Below, in pieces: positions 23,458-36,700 of a stretch of DNA of 64,000 nucleotides. The stretch lies in NCBI RefSeq assembly GCF_964355755.1, contig NC_092670.1:22259201-22323200 (forward strand), read 5' to 3'. Position 1 is the stretch's first letter. Every line of letters begins with the position of its first letter. Made by a program: the position numbers and the translations under genes. The notes under the pieces are model-generated. The model searched no databases. It saw only the letters and a list, made by a program, of their open reading frames with translations, and had not been told where the DNA came from. This stretch comes from Antedon mediterranea. Taxonomy: Eukaryota; Echinodermata; Crinoidea; Comatulida; Antedonidae.

Positions 23458-24069
23458 CTGTTTAAAGAACAAATAAGAGCGTATACTGTATATATTTATT
23501 TGTAGCTGGCTACCATACTATAAAAGCTCAGGTACAGGCATGAATTTTAAATATAATATCTGATTAATTGTACATAAATCAAATATTTGTAACAGAAATC
23601 AAGATGAAAAACTTGAATTTCCCTTAATATGGTCAAATACAAAATTTGACAAAATTCTGCCATAAAAATTTAACCTAATATAATAACATGTTTGGCGACT
23701 CCCTAGAAGGTGAAAAAAGATGGTGGATATATACGGTGGATAATTTTTGCTGTACCATGAAAATAAAAATCTGAAGTTGAATAAAAATACCAGAAATGTA
23801 AAATTCAAATTATATTACCTATATTTAGTCATCTGATAACATTTTTTACCACACCGTTTATTTTTCATAGCTTTTTAAAATGCCTCTCTATTTACAAAAT
23901 TTGTGTACAAAAGAATAATGTGTAATTTGAACTATCAAGAAAGTGCTTATTTTCAACAAGTCTGTGTAACACAAATAAAATCCCAAAAATTATGAAACAT
24001 AGTGGAATCTATAGATTGATAATTATTGAAATGTATGATCAATAGAAATGTTTTGCCCGCACCTGGCCT

Positions 24070-24191
24070 TTAAGCTCTGTCTACACTATCAAACTAGTTT
24101 GACAAAATAAGTGTGATATCCCAAATGTGGTAGTGATATGTTTAAATATGGTAGTGATACAACATCATCATGTCCATATATAGGCACATCT
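24070..24191. mobile_element. MITE, family M1, right end missing
   Basis: Left end AAGCTCTGTCTACACTATCA with the body to ATATATAGGCACATC. The right inverted end is lost. Confidence 0.75.
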
Positions 24192-24372
24192 AAGGCTATA
24201 GCGAAAGGTTAAAAACAGACGAGGCAAAGATGCTTTAAATACATCTATATATAACGATCTGTGCTGGAATTTGGTGGGTGGTGAAAGTGATGAATAAAGT
24301 GTTTTTGAACTGAACAATAACAAATACAAGTTAAAACAGAGAATAAATCAAACAATTATTTTAATAACTTAC

Positions 24373-27300
24373 TGTATCACACATGTCTGTTGCATCCGTC
24401 TTTTTAGCAATGTCTAGGCCACTTGCAAAAAGCATCTTTGCAGAATCTATATTTCCAGCCATGGCATTCACCCTTCCATGGATCATCAGTAAATCTAGAT
24501 TATCTGGGGCTGCAGACCTTCCCTTGTCCAGTATAGCTATAGCTGATACATAGTCCTCTGTAACTGCATAACATTTTGCAAGATTTTCTAATACAACCTG
24601 AAAGTTGGGAGCTAAAGGTAAACATGTGTACTGATACAATTTGATATATTTTTCAGTTAAAGTAAAGCTCTGTCTACACTATCAAACTTTATGACAAAAA
24701 AAGTGTGATCTGCCAATATAATGGACATCATACCACTATCATATTTGGGCATATCACTACCATATTTGGGTACACCACACTAGTTTGATAGTGTAGAGAG
24801 AGCTCAAAAGCTGTACATGTTCTAGGCACTCATCAGATAAGATTGTGTGCTCTTTAATGAACCCAGTCCTTCAGAGTCGAATATTACCCTGGTGTACTGG
24901 TCCATCTCAGTCTGTGTTGCTGTGGACAAAAAAATGAGTAACGTTTGGTGGGCACTGTACGGCACGAAGGGCCAATACCTCTATTGTATGGCATGTATTT
25001 GTATGGTCCCTAAAGTGTCCTCTAAAGCTTGGTTCTCACTAGGATGTAGTGTGTTGACCAATGACAAGAATAACTGTGAATAATCTATCGCCTGTATATG
25101 TTGCGTTATGTCCTTGTGTTGCGTCACCAGTGACAACCAAGGATTAATAAGGTTTCTTTTGCATTAGAAGAATTATTCTAAAATGATAAATATAATCTAC
25201 CACATCCTCAGGAAATCTAGCTATTGCTGATTCTAGAAGCTTCACACCATTGCTGCGTTGGTTTTCCTGCACAAACTGGGAGTAGCAGTAATTATAGTCA
25301 GAGGCGTCAAATTCTTGCCCCGCCTCAAGGTGCTGTAACAACTTATCAGCATCTCCAGTCTTGGAATACTCTCGTATTTTAATGCCTAGAAGTTGTTTAC
25401 TGTTTGGGAACCTACATAAGTAACATATAAAAAAACCATGAGAAAAACCTTTATTGTTCAATTGTTCCAAGTTTACTTCTTCACACAACATGAGGATAAT
25501 AAAGAAATACAAGATATTTTAATCAAAGTAGAATGATGTGTAAGGAAGACACAAAAGATTTAGTAAATACAGTAATAAATGACTAAAATGAAGCAATATT
25601 TACAAACAAATTGGACTGAAGGGCAGACTTTTAACATAAAAGGGACGCCCCTATTAAACAAAAACTTTGTTGGGTCTCGAAGGTAACCTCTGGCCTTAAT
25701 AGAGGTGAATAGTATAGCTAACTCACTTGCGTAAACCAGCATCTACAGAGTAGTCTCCAACAATAATTGTTTCACCTTCTGATGCAAGTTGCTCTACAGC
25801 TGTGTTGTACAACGCGTAGTGTTGATCCATGACAGAATCTGTCTGTAGAACACGCTGTATTGTACGCGATGCATTCTTAAAATCCTTAATGCTGAAATAG
25901 TGATTTATCATCTGGTTGTTCAGGCCTGAAGAAGACATGTTTAAACGACCCTGTTTCTCTAAAATTTCTCCTGTAATCAAGATTATTTTGATTAAAAGTT
26001 ATTTATTATTATAATAACATATATTATATTTATTAAAAATGATTACCGATTATTAATGAGATGCTTGTGTAGTCGCATAATTAAACCCTATACTATGTGT
26101 TTCTGTCATTAAAAATGTAATTTTTTTTGCAAATTTCCTGCAAATTGGCCATCAAATCACAAGGATCGTAAGGGCTATATGTGATGTCATCAGTCAGATG
26201 AAAATAATTTGTTTAACATGGATGTTGTGTCAGTCTTTTTATGACAAAAGGTGCACTTGAATATAAAAATCACCAAACCAAAGAAAATACAATTTTCAGT
26301 GGATGTGTGTATTAAAAAATACAAGTGTATTGGAGATAAATTTGTAAATACCTAGGCTAGGACTACATGCTTCTTACTATGCCTCTAGCCTATTGCTAGG
26401 CCTCTCTCTCTACACCAAGATTGAACCGAAAATGTTGTCAAAAGAAAATGACATGTGACGCTGCGCTTCCAATGGAAACATCGGATCATTTTTTTCGCGA
26501 TGGTTTAACTTTTTCAAGATTCATGCGACTCGATTCATGCGACTCGTTTCGATTTTCATTTCATTTCATTTATTTTGTCTCATAAAAATACAATATAAAA
26601 AAACATGGACATGAACAAGAAAACATCACACAAAACCAGGCAGAGACAGGATTCCTAAAAAGCGAACTTAATCACTATCTAGTAGGTCTCCTATTGCACT
26701 GATTGTATAAAAAACATTTAGAATAAAATTTGAATTAAACATTAAAATTGCATATAATACTATATCAAAATGAATTAAAATATATTACAATATATTAAAA
26801 TATATGTGGTTTTTATATTTGACGCTTGCCGCGTGTTGCTTTGCATGTGATTATTCAGTGTGCACCGGCCTATAGTGTAGACTAAGCTTTAACTATAGAA
26901 CAATTCAACCAAAGGAACATGGGACAATACGGCTATTAACCAAGCTACATTATCAATAGTGTATTAAAACAACTATACAGTACCTGCTTTATGAAAAAAT
27001 ACATGGGCATTTTCCATATCTTTGTTGTTCATGTAGCAGATGGCAATGTTCTCCATTGCTCTAAGTGTGTCTGCATGCTCTAGACCGTGGCATCTCTATA
27101 AATAAAAGAAATTAATTAATCTTAATTGGGGAAGATTTTTCTAATTTTTTTTTTTAATTTTAGAGTCTCACTAATAAATGTATTATTATACAGATATACC
27201 TGGACTGAACAACAAATATTATTAAAACAATTAATGCATTAAATACAAACTCACATTTTTTAAAGTTAATTTGTGTTTTTTTTCAAATAAAAATATCACT

Positions 27301-30300
27301 TTAAGGCTGGACATGAATCACCGTAATATGTACACCACTGACATTAAACCCTTATTTCTTGACTTTGTCATACCTTAAATACTTGTAAGGCTTGTAGACT
27401 CATTTCAAGTGCTTTATTGTACATATCTAGTCTCATCATCTGAACACCATAAGACATCAGCGACTGTGCAACACTTGGATGTTCATCACCAAATGCATTG
27501 CGTCGAATGTCAACAGATCTAATATAAAAATGTACACAAAGATGCATAATGTTGTTTTGTATTTCTAAGTTGTCCCATATATAAGTAACACTAAACATAA
27601 TTTTTTGTTTCACTAAAGCCCTGTCTACACTATCCAATTTTATATGACAACAAAATGTAATGTGCCTACATATGGCCATGATGGCATTCTATCACTACCA
27701 TTTTTGGGCATATTACTACCATATTTGGGCATATTACTACCATATTTGGGCACATCACACTAGTTTGATAGTGTATACTAAGCTTTAGACTGCAATGAGT
27801 GAAAGTATTTCTTTGTCAACAGTGTTTTGTTGACATTATACAGATAATTAAAATAACTTGCAGGATGGGTTAACAACGCAGGATGTGTGGCAAGGAATAG
27901 GCTTACGATTTAATGGGAAATAAATAGGTTTGGCCTTTGAGTCCATTATAAAAAAAATGTTCCACTTTCTAGTGAGAATCCAACCCTTTTAAGAACCAAG
28001 AGACTGCTTTTTGTGGTAGGGAGTAATGTGTTGTGAGTACATTCTAGAATTTGACTATTATTACCTTTGAAAGATTTTACAGATTTCATCCACATTTTTG
28101 TCAGGGAGGCGAACATAAGCCATGGCCAAGTTCAGAAGTGTTCCGCCAACATTTGGAGGCAAGCTTCCAAAATAGTACTCTTCATAAATCTGTATAATTT
28201 CATATTACTAACATTAAATTAGAAAAGTATCTTTTAATATCAATTAAGTATCAATATTATTAGTTCTGATTTATTAATTATGAGCATGAGAAAGAAAAAT
28301 GTATGTATAGCAATCCTCTCCATTTTTCTTATTAATGCCTGCTCCTCATGTATTTATTCTTTTCCATTTTGTTTCTTTTCTAAATCCAGAAAGGGTATTA
28401 ATTCATCATAGAAATGTTGCTATATAGCGCATACACAACAAACAACGGTTAACTATAATATCAAGCATACCCAAGTTATGTCACTAACCTCAAGTGCCTT
28501 CTCAAGAAGTTTAGAGCCCTCTTCATATTGGCCCAATTGGGCCTGTATCTGGCCTAGATTGTTGTAGCTTTCAGCCACCAATACTTTGCTTCCACCACTT
28601 TCTTTCTGTAGTTGTAGAGCCTTGGAGAAGAGCTCAAATGCCTATTGTAATAATATATAATATAGTATAAAAGATTTATCATTCATTAACAATGAACATT
28701 TTTCAATAACTGTAATGTATTTCTTTCAGAACCTTTTAAAGCCATCATATGATTCTTTTTTGTTTGAATGTTTATACACATGTTCGTTGACTCCTATATA
28801 CTGTACGAGTGTAATCACCCGGGTCGAAAATAGTTACCTTTTGTTTTATGACGTGCCACGCAATTGTGCAGCTATTGAGTCTAACAGTCATTCTGCATGA
28901 GGTCATTATGAACGTGTGTATAATGACCTTTTTACTCGAGAAGTGTTGCATGATGAAAAGGTGGCTAATAATTACCCGGACAATAACCACCCATAATGGG
29001 CTCTACCATTCTTAGAGTGGGGTGTGTGGGAAAGAACAAGACTTCATTTGATTTTAACTGTAGCTCTTAACATAGAATTACAGTAGGTTACATGGTAACA
29101 TTCTCAACTTTACTTTATTTGCTTCTAGAAACACATGATGTACTCAAACCTGACATTACATTATTAGCATGATTTAATTATGCACACATAACTTTATTTA
29201 TTTATTTATTCGGGCCAATGCCTATGTATAATAAATGGCTTAGGTAATACTCCTAGGAAATATAGATAGATAGACATTACTATTATTTACCTCCGCCAAG
29301 GAGGTATATGTAATCGGTAGCGTGTGTTTGTTTGTTTGTTAGCAGGATTACTCAAAAAGTAATTACAAGATCTTTACAAAAATGAATAGACAGATAGATA
29401 TGTGGTCAAGGACCATTCCATTAAATTTTGGGACCATTTGGGACCACAGTCTCAATTCTGGACCACTTTTTAGTATACTTTTTTAGACCTGCTAGTGTTA
29501 AAAGATAGGACAGAATTTTTCAAAAGCCGGCGAGCAGTCTTAAAGTAACAAGTAAACTGAAATTGCATTTTCTCGAGAACTACTTGTCCAAAAAACTTCA
29601 TTTTTTAACAAGAGGCAAGAGTTATAATGTGTGATTTGTAATTTTAAAACATAATTTGATTTAATGTGCACGTTTTTTGATGTGAGTAGTTTAAAAAACC
29701 TATTTCTTTTCAAATTCACTCATTTTGATTTTCGCGTTGCTGTTCTATTGTTAGTCAACTGAAGCTATTGTTAATTGAAAGGCTTGTTACATAACCATTA
29801 CACCAAACTCGCATACACATGCTTGTAATGAAATTAGCCTAAATCACAAACAGCATTAAGACACACACAAATATATATATTTTTTTTTTTACCGGAGAAA
29901 TCTTATGTAGGAGAATTTTACAGTAGGCGGAGGTATGCACTCTCGGAGTGTCTTTCTAGTTACATCATGTTATACGCCTCCAATTCCATTTTTTCAAATA
30001 ATATGTTTACCTCATTCAGTCTGCCTTGACGGTAGTCAATAAAGGCCAAGTTATTGAATGTTTCAGCAAGAGATGACATTCCAAGTTCTTTTATATACCT
30101 GTTAGAAAGTTATATTAAAGATAAATGATTAATAAATTATACCAAATGGTACACTGCTGTGTAGAATAGGACCTGACAAGGTCTCTGAAGCCACTCAAAG
30201 AAAATTAAATACAATGCATGAGAACGGACATTGGCAAACGAGTGGTCTCAATTTGGAACAGCCTTCAGAAGAATATTATTTCTACTTACTTTTCTTTCAG

Positions 30301-30716
30301 CTCCAAGATACGGAGATGATACTTCTTAGCTAATTCAAATTTCTCATTACTGGCATAAGCACATGCTAACTTATTAGTGAACATACAGTAATCACTTAAA
30401 ACATCATCATTTTTATGCATGGTCTCTTCGTCATATAAATTATCCTATAGTTGAATAAAAAAAAGTCATTTTAAACTCGATTTTAATAAGGCATCACCAT
30501 ACTGTAGCTTGTTGACTTGACCCCATGAGCTCTATGGCCCCTTGAGCTCTGGGGCAACTGACTCATAGCATTTACGTCACTGCTCTCATTGAGAAGACAG
30601 GAAAATAAGTTATTACTTACATGTAGTTGAAGTGCTCTCAGTAGAGGAACTTCAAGACAAGTTATATGGCCAGCTGACTCTAAGAAATCTGCTACTGCAT
30701 TCACAAATTCTAACAA
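24373..30716 (-). CDS. STAND gene exons 14-23: TPR array
   Basis: Helical pairs with TPR spacing are clear, for example CMFTNKLACAYASNEKFELA, VLVAESYNNLGQIQAQLGQY, HPSVAQSLMSYGVQMMRLDM and VVLENLAKCYAVTEDYVSAI. HPSVAQSL with a following YxxAL is the kinesin-light-chain-like TPR form seen in nephrocystin-3 relatives. TPRs bind partner proteins or act as ligand sensors in STAND ATPases. The introns carry three M1 MITEs. Confidence 0.85.
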
Positions 30717-33700
30717 CTAAAAATAAATACATTTAAATACAATAACAGATTGTGTTGCACTATGCTCTTAATTGGATCCAGGTGGAACCTAAACAACTAG
30801 AAGCGACAGCAGCAAATATGTATGAGAGGTGTGCGGCAACAAATAGAGACAAATTAAGATTTTCAGCTGCTAGGAAATGACATCTTTACTTATAACCTTT
30901 TTACATCTGCATAAAAGCAGGTTTGATCTCCCAACTTATTACATGTTTTTACACGTAAACCTTGTGAAATCTCGGAAGAATTTCCAGAAAATTGTCTTCA
31001 CAATATGCAAACCTAATTACAATTTGTTGTACTTTTTGCAGCTGTGAAAAGGGTATTATTTGTAGTCACACTCAAAGTTTGTGTTGTTTTAATGTTGCTA
31101 AAATTAATTAAAAAAAAAATAATAATAATAATGGCACTACAGCCTTTGGCTTATGGAGCCATAATGACAATTTAATCAATGAATCAAAGAAAAACTGTAG
31201 CATTGAAATGTCAAACATTAGTTGTGTACCTTCACTTACCAGTTTAGCTGGGGGACTATCAGAGCCAATGTCAAGGTTATCAAGGTAGAGTAGAACAGAT
31301 TGTTCATTGACAACTTCCATGTATAACTTCATCATTTCTTCACCAATTACATCAATAGAATTCCAGTAGCTGATGAGATCATAAGAACTTTCATCTCCTC
31401 TGAAAAAAGTACTTCAATTAATCTTTATTCATACAAATAGATCAGGGTTTCTTTAGTCACATGAATAACCAACTTTTTAGGCTGAATCAACAGATTCAAG
31501 GCTTGTATCCTTTATCCGTACAAATAGATCAGGGTTTGTTTAGTCACATGAACAAGAAACTTTTTACGCTGAATCAACAGATTCAAAGCTTGTATCCTTT
31601 ATCCATACAAATAGATCGGGGTTTGTTTAGTCACATGAACAAGAAACTTTTTACGCTGAATCAACAGATTCAAAGCTTGTATCCTTTATCCATACAAATA
31701 GATCGGGGTTTGTTTAGTCACATGAATAAGAAACTTTTTACGCTGAATCAACAGATTCAAAGCTTGTATCCTTTATCCGTACAAATAGATCGGGGTTTGT
31801 TTAGTCACATGAACAAGAAACTTTTTACACTGAATCAACAGATTCAAAGCTTGTATCCTTTATCCGTACAAATAGATCGGGGTTTGTTTAGTCACATGAA
31901 CAAGAAACTTTTTACGCTGAATCAACAGATTCAAAGCTTGTATCCTTTATCCGTACAAATAGATCGGGGTTTGTTTAGTCACATGAACAAGAAACTTTTT
32001 ACACTGAATCAACAGATTCAAAGCTTGTATCCTTTATCCGTACAAATAGATCGGGGTTTGTTTAGTCACATGAACAAGAAACTTTTTACACTGAATCAAC
32101 AGATTCAAAGCTTGTATCCTTTATCCGTACAAATAGATCGGGGTTTGTTTAGTCACATGAACAAGAAACTTTTTACGCTGAATCAACAGATTCAAAGCTT
32201 GTATCCTTTATCCGTACAAATAGATCGGGTTTTTTTAATCACATGAACAAGAAACTTTTTACACTGAATCAACAGATTCAAGGCTTGTATCCTTTATCCG
32301 TACAAATAGATCGGGTTTTTTTAATCACATGAATAAGAAACTTTTTACGCTGAATCAACAGATTCAAAGCTTGTATCCTTTATCCATACAAATAGATCGG
32401 GTTTTTTTAATCACATGAATAAGAAACTTTTTACGCTGAATCAACAGATTCAAAGCTTGTATCCTTTATCCATACAAATAGATCGGGTTTTTTTAATCAC
32501 ATGAATAAGAAACTTTTTACGCTGGATCAACAGATTCAAAGCTTGTATCGTCAGATTTTATAGGGCTTTTTTATTCACAAAAAAAATCATCATGAGCTAG
32601 ACTAGCTAGGTCTATTACTTCTGCTGTTGGTCTCTCTTTTGAAAAGGGATCTTTAGGCTTGCCATTACAACGCACCACTCTAAGCCCTTTTCTACTTCTC
32701 CACTGAGGCTTCTGATTCAAAACCTTTTCTCATTAATGGTCATTACAATTCAAATTATTTGTTTATTAAGTGTTATAATATATTATTATGTATTATTATA
32801 TATTCTCTAACCTCTGAAGTGTGTAAAAGACAGCAGGATGTAGAAGACATTTCTGAAGATCCTTCACTTTGCTAGGAGATGACATCAACAGCCATGGCAG
32901 CTCTTGCAAAATTCTGACAGGGACTGTACTGTTATACTTAAGGCTTATTTTCTAAGAATTAAACAAATATGCATCCACAGTACAACCTAACCCAACCTTA
33001 TAGTAACAATTACGAGATGATAACTAAACTTAAACTCTATCACATCAGGAAGCCTTCAATTTGCAACGATCTACAACCAATGTGTGTTATGTTAATCCAC
33101 CTCGACAGAGTATTGATGATTTATAGGTCCAGGCAACGACCGACAACACATCAATTGACCTGACCCATAGGTCGTCAGAAATCGAAAGCTCCCTATTATG
33201 AAGCTTGGGCAGGATGCTACTTTCGCTACAAGAAAAATACTGGTACCATGCCATGCTTTCAATTTGGGATGGTTATTTATGTAAAAGATTAATCTACACT
33301 TACATATGCCTGGTATACACTGTTCAGTATATTATCAGGACTTTATTTTGTCATTTAACATTCTTCCTTCATCTACCATCCCAGAACAAAAGCATTCGAA
33401 TGTTACGCACATTTAAAAATGGATGGTAGACAAAGGATGAATGTGGATACTAAAAAACAATACAGTATATAAGTCTGTAAGTCATAAAATCATCATTATT
33501 AGTACAGTAAGCACAAATTAAATAATTTTACTAAAGCAGCAGTAAATAAATTAATGTATTAAAGTAATATGGGAAATTAAAAAAGAGAGCTGAATACTAC
33601 TGCACAAAAGCATTTTAGCAATATTAAGAATCACAGAGCCAAATAAATACTTCCAAATATGAGCATAAAACTGGGGTGATATAGTAATAAAGTTGTTTAA

Positions 33701-36700
33701 TGGTGATGGTATATATAGGCGTTTGATGGTGATTTAGTATGTGTTTGTAGGTGATATAGTATGTAAAGCTGTTTGAAGGCAATTTAGTAATATAAAAGCA
33801 TTTGAGGGTGATAGCACGGTGATAGTAAATAAAGGCATTTGAGGGTGGATGGTAAATAAAGCCGTTTTCAGGCAATTTATTAAATAAAGCCGTTTCAGGG
33901 TGATGGCATGGTGATAGTAAATATAGGCATTCTAGGGTGGATAGTAAATAAAGCCGTTTAAAGGTAATATAGTAAATAAACCGTTTGAGGGTGATAGCAT
34001 GGTGATAGTAAATGACATGTATTTGAGGGTGGATAGTAAATAGAGCCGTTTGAAGGCAATATAGTAAATTGAGCCGTTTGAGGGTGATAGCATGGTGATA
34101 GAAAATAAAGGCATTTGAGGGTGGATAGTTAAATAAAGCTGTTTGAAGGCAATATAGTAAATATTAGCCGTTTGAAGGCAATATAGGATTTTTAGGGTGA
34201 TATCATAAATAAAGCAGTTTTAAGGTGACATAATATTAAAATTAAAGTCATTTGAAGCCAACAGTAAATAAAGGTTATTTAGGTAGGTGGATATAGAAAA
34301 TAAAGGCATTTGAAGGTGGATAGTAAATAAAGCCGTTTGAAGGCAATATAGTAAATAAAGCCGTTTGAGGGTGATAGCATGGTGATAGTAAATAAAGGCA
34401 TTTGAGGGTGGATAGTAAATAAACTGTTTGAAGGCAATATAGTAAATAAAGCCGTTTGAGAGTGATAGTAAATAAAGGCATTTGAGGGCAATATAATAAA
34501 TTAAAGTCATTTGAAGCCAACAATAAAAAAGGTTTTCAGGTAGGTGGATATAGAAAATAAAGGCATTTGAGGGTGGATGGTAAATAAAGCCGTTAGAAGG
34601 CAATATAGTAAATAAAGGCGTTTGAAGGTGATATCATAAATAAAGCAGTTTGAGGGTGATATCATAAATAAAGCAGTTTGAGGGTGATATCCTAAATAAA
34701 GCAGTTTGAGGGTGATATCATAAATAAAGCAGTTTGAGGGTGATATCATAAATAAAGCAGTTTGAGGGTGATAAAATAAATAAAGCAGTTTGAGGGTGAT
34801 ATCATAAATAAAGCAGTTTGAGGGTGATATCATAAATAAAGCAGTTTGAGGGTGATATCATAAATAAAGCAGTTTGAGGGTGATATCAAAGCAGTTTGAG
34901 GGTGATATCATAAATAAAGCAGTTTGAGGGTGATATCATAAATAAAGCAGTTTGAGGGTGATATCATAAATAAAGCAGTTTGAGGGTGATATCATAAATA
35001 AAGCAGTTTGAGGGTGATATCATATTTAAAGTCATTTGAAGCCAACAGTAAATAAAGGTTTTTAGGTAGATGAATATAGAAAATAAAGGCATTTGAGGGT
35101 GGATGGTAAATAAAGCCAATTGAAGGCAATATAGTAAATAAAGGCGTTTGAGGGTGATATCATAAATAAAGCAGTTTGAGGGTGATAAAATAATTTAAAG
35201 TCATTTGAAGCCAACAGTAAATAAAGGTTATTTAGGTAGGTGTATATAGAAAATAAAGGCATTTGAAGGTGGATAGTAAATAAAGCCGTTTGAAGGCAAT
35301 ATAGTAAATAAAGCCGTTTGAAGGCAATAATAGTAAATAAAACCGTTTGAGGGTGATATCATAAATAAAGCCGTTTGAGGGTGATATCATGGGTGATAGT
35401 AAATAAAGACATTTGAGAGTGATATAGTAAATATAGATGTTTGAAAGCGATATAGTAAAAAAGATGAGATGATAGTAGAAAAATTGAGTACAAATATACT
35501 GTACATCACTAGAAAATAACTCAACTTCCATATATTTTATTGGAGGATGAACTGTTTACAAAAGATAAACAAAGTTTACTTAGAGCCATATATTGATTTA
35601 AACGAAATGAATTTCAGGTGTAAGTTGTGATATAGCGAGAGAAAGCAATGCTAGAAGACATGCTTGCAAGCAAAGACTATTACTAATTGCGAACTATGCG
35701 GTGATAATTTTAACATTTCTGGCATACATTAAGAGTATCAGTAAAGTAATCAATTAGCTTTTGTAGATGTTTGTGTCCATCTGTGCCCCGACAATATCGG
35801 GTCTCAACAGCAGAAGTTAGCTCAGGGTAGGCAAACCTTAAATACAAAAATGACGAATTATGCAGATGGATTTAAATGTCGTTAGCTCTCATAAATACAT
35901 GTAGTTAGCTTAACTAAGTTTTTCGCATCAAACGTGTTTAGTTATCGCCTTTCTTATGTTGCTATTTTTGATAGGCATCAACATTCATAATAAATCTGGC
36001 TAGCGTCAGCATGCATTTTCATTTTTTTTAAAGCCAAATCGCTGCCGTCTAGAACCTAGACTAATTACACCTGAGCTTAGAAAACCAATACTTTACAATT
36101 CCTGGCTGTAGTCGGCAAACTCGTTCTCATGAGCTACCACAGAACGTTTCATACCTTCTGATGACAATACAAATACATTTATTTCATTAATATCACATAA
36201 TCTACTGTATGATACTAGTATGAACAGAATGCTGAAATATGGTCTCAAGTAACCAGGAAGGTGTGCGTGTATGGGACCCCACATTACTAAATACAGCATA
36301 ATTAGTTTTATGTATACTTCTACAATAAAGACAAAATATTAAAAAAAATTAATAAATAAAAATAATTTTAGCATAGAAGTTACGAATTACAACATCTTAT
36401 TAAAATATATAATATTATATATATTATTATATTAATAATATGCATACTAATCAATTTACAGTACAACTCCTATTAAGTAGACATCTTTGATACCCAACAA
36501 ATTGAGTTTCCCCTGAATACTGTAGTTAAGCATTCAATTTGGATGTTGCAATGGGAAACAATCTGACTTGCTTATTAATGTAACATAACAAATATAACAT
36601 ACTGTACCTGTAAAGACCAGAACTTTCTATCAAAAAGAATTCAATAGCAAAGAACACCTGTAACCATTCCTGATCATTCACATCTGCGATTGTCTTTATT

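Noticed and set aside
33624-35531. Several 60-127 codon minus frames
   Set aside because: They are by-products of the 28-bp minisatellite and do not fit the exon phases.
36093-36299. Minus frame tested as exon 11 of the STAND gene
   Set aside because: It meets a stop in the required phase; exon 35728-35836 joins correctly and continues the homologous helix.
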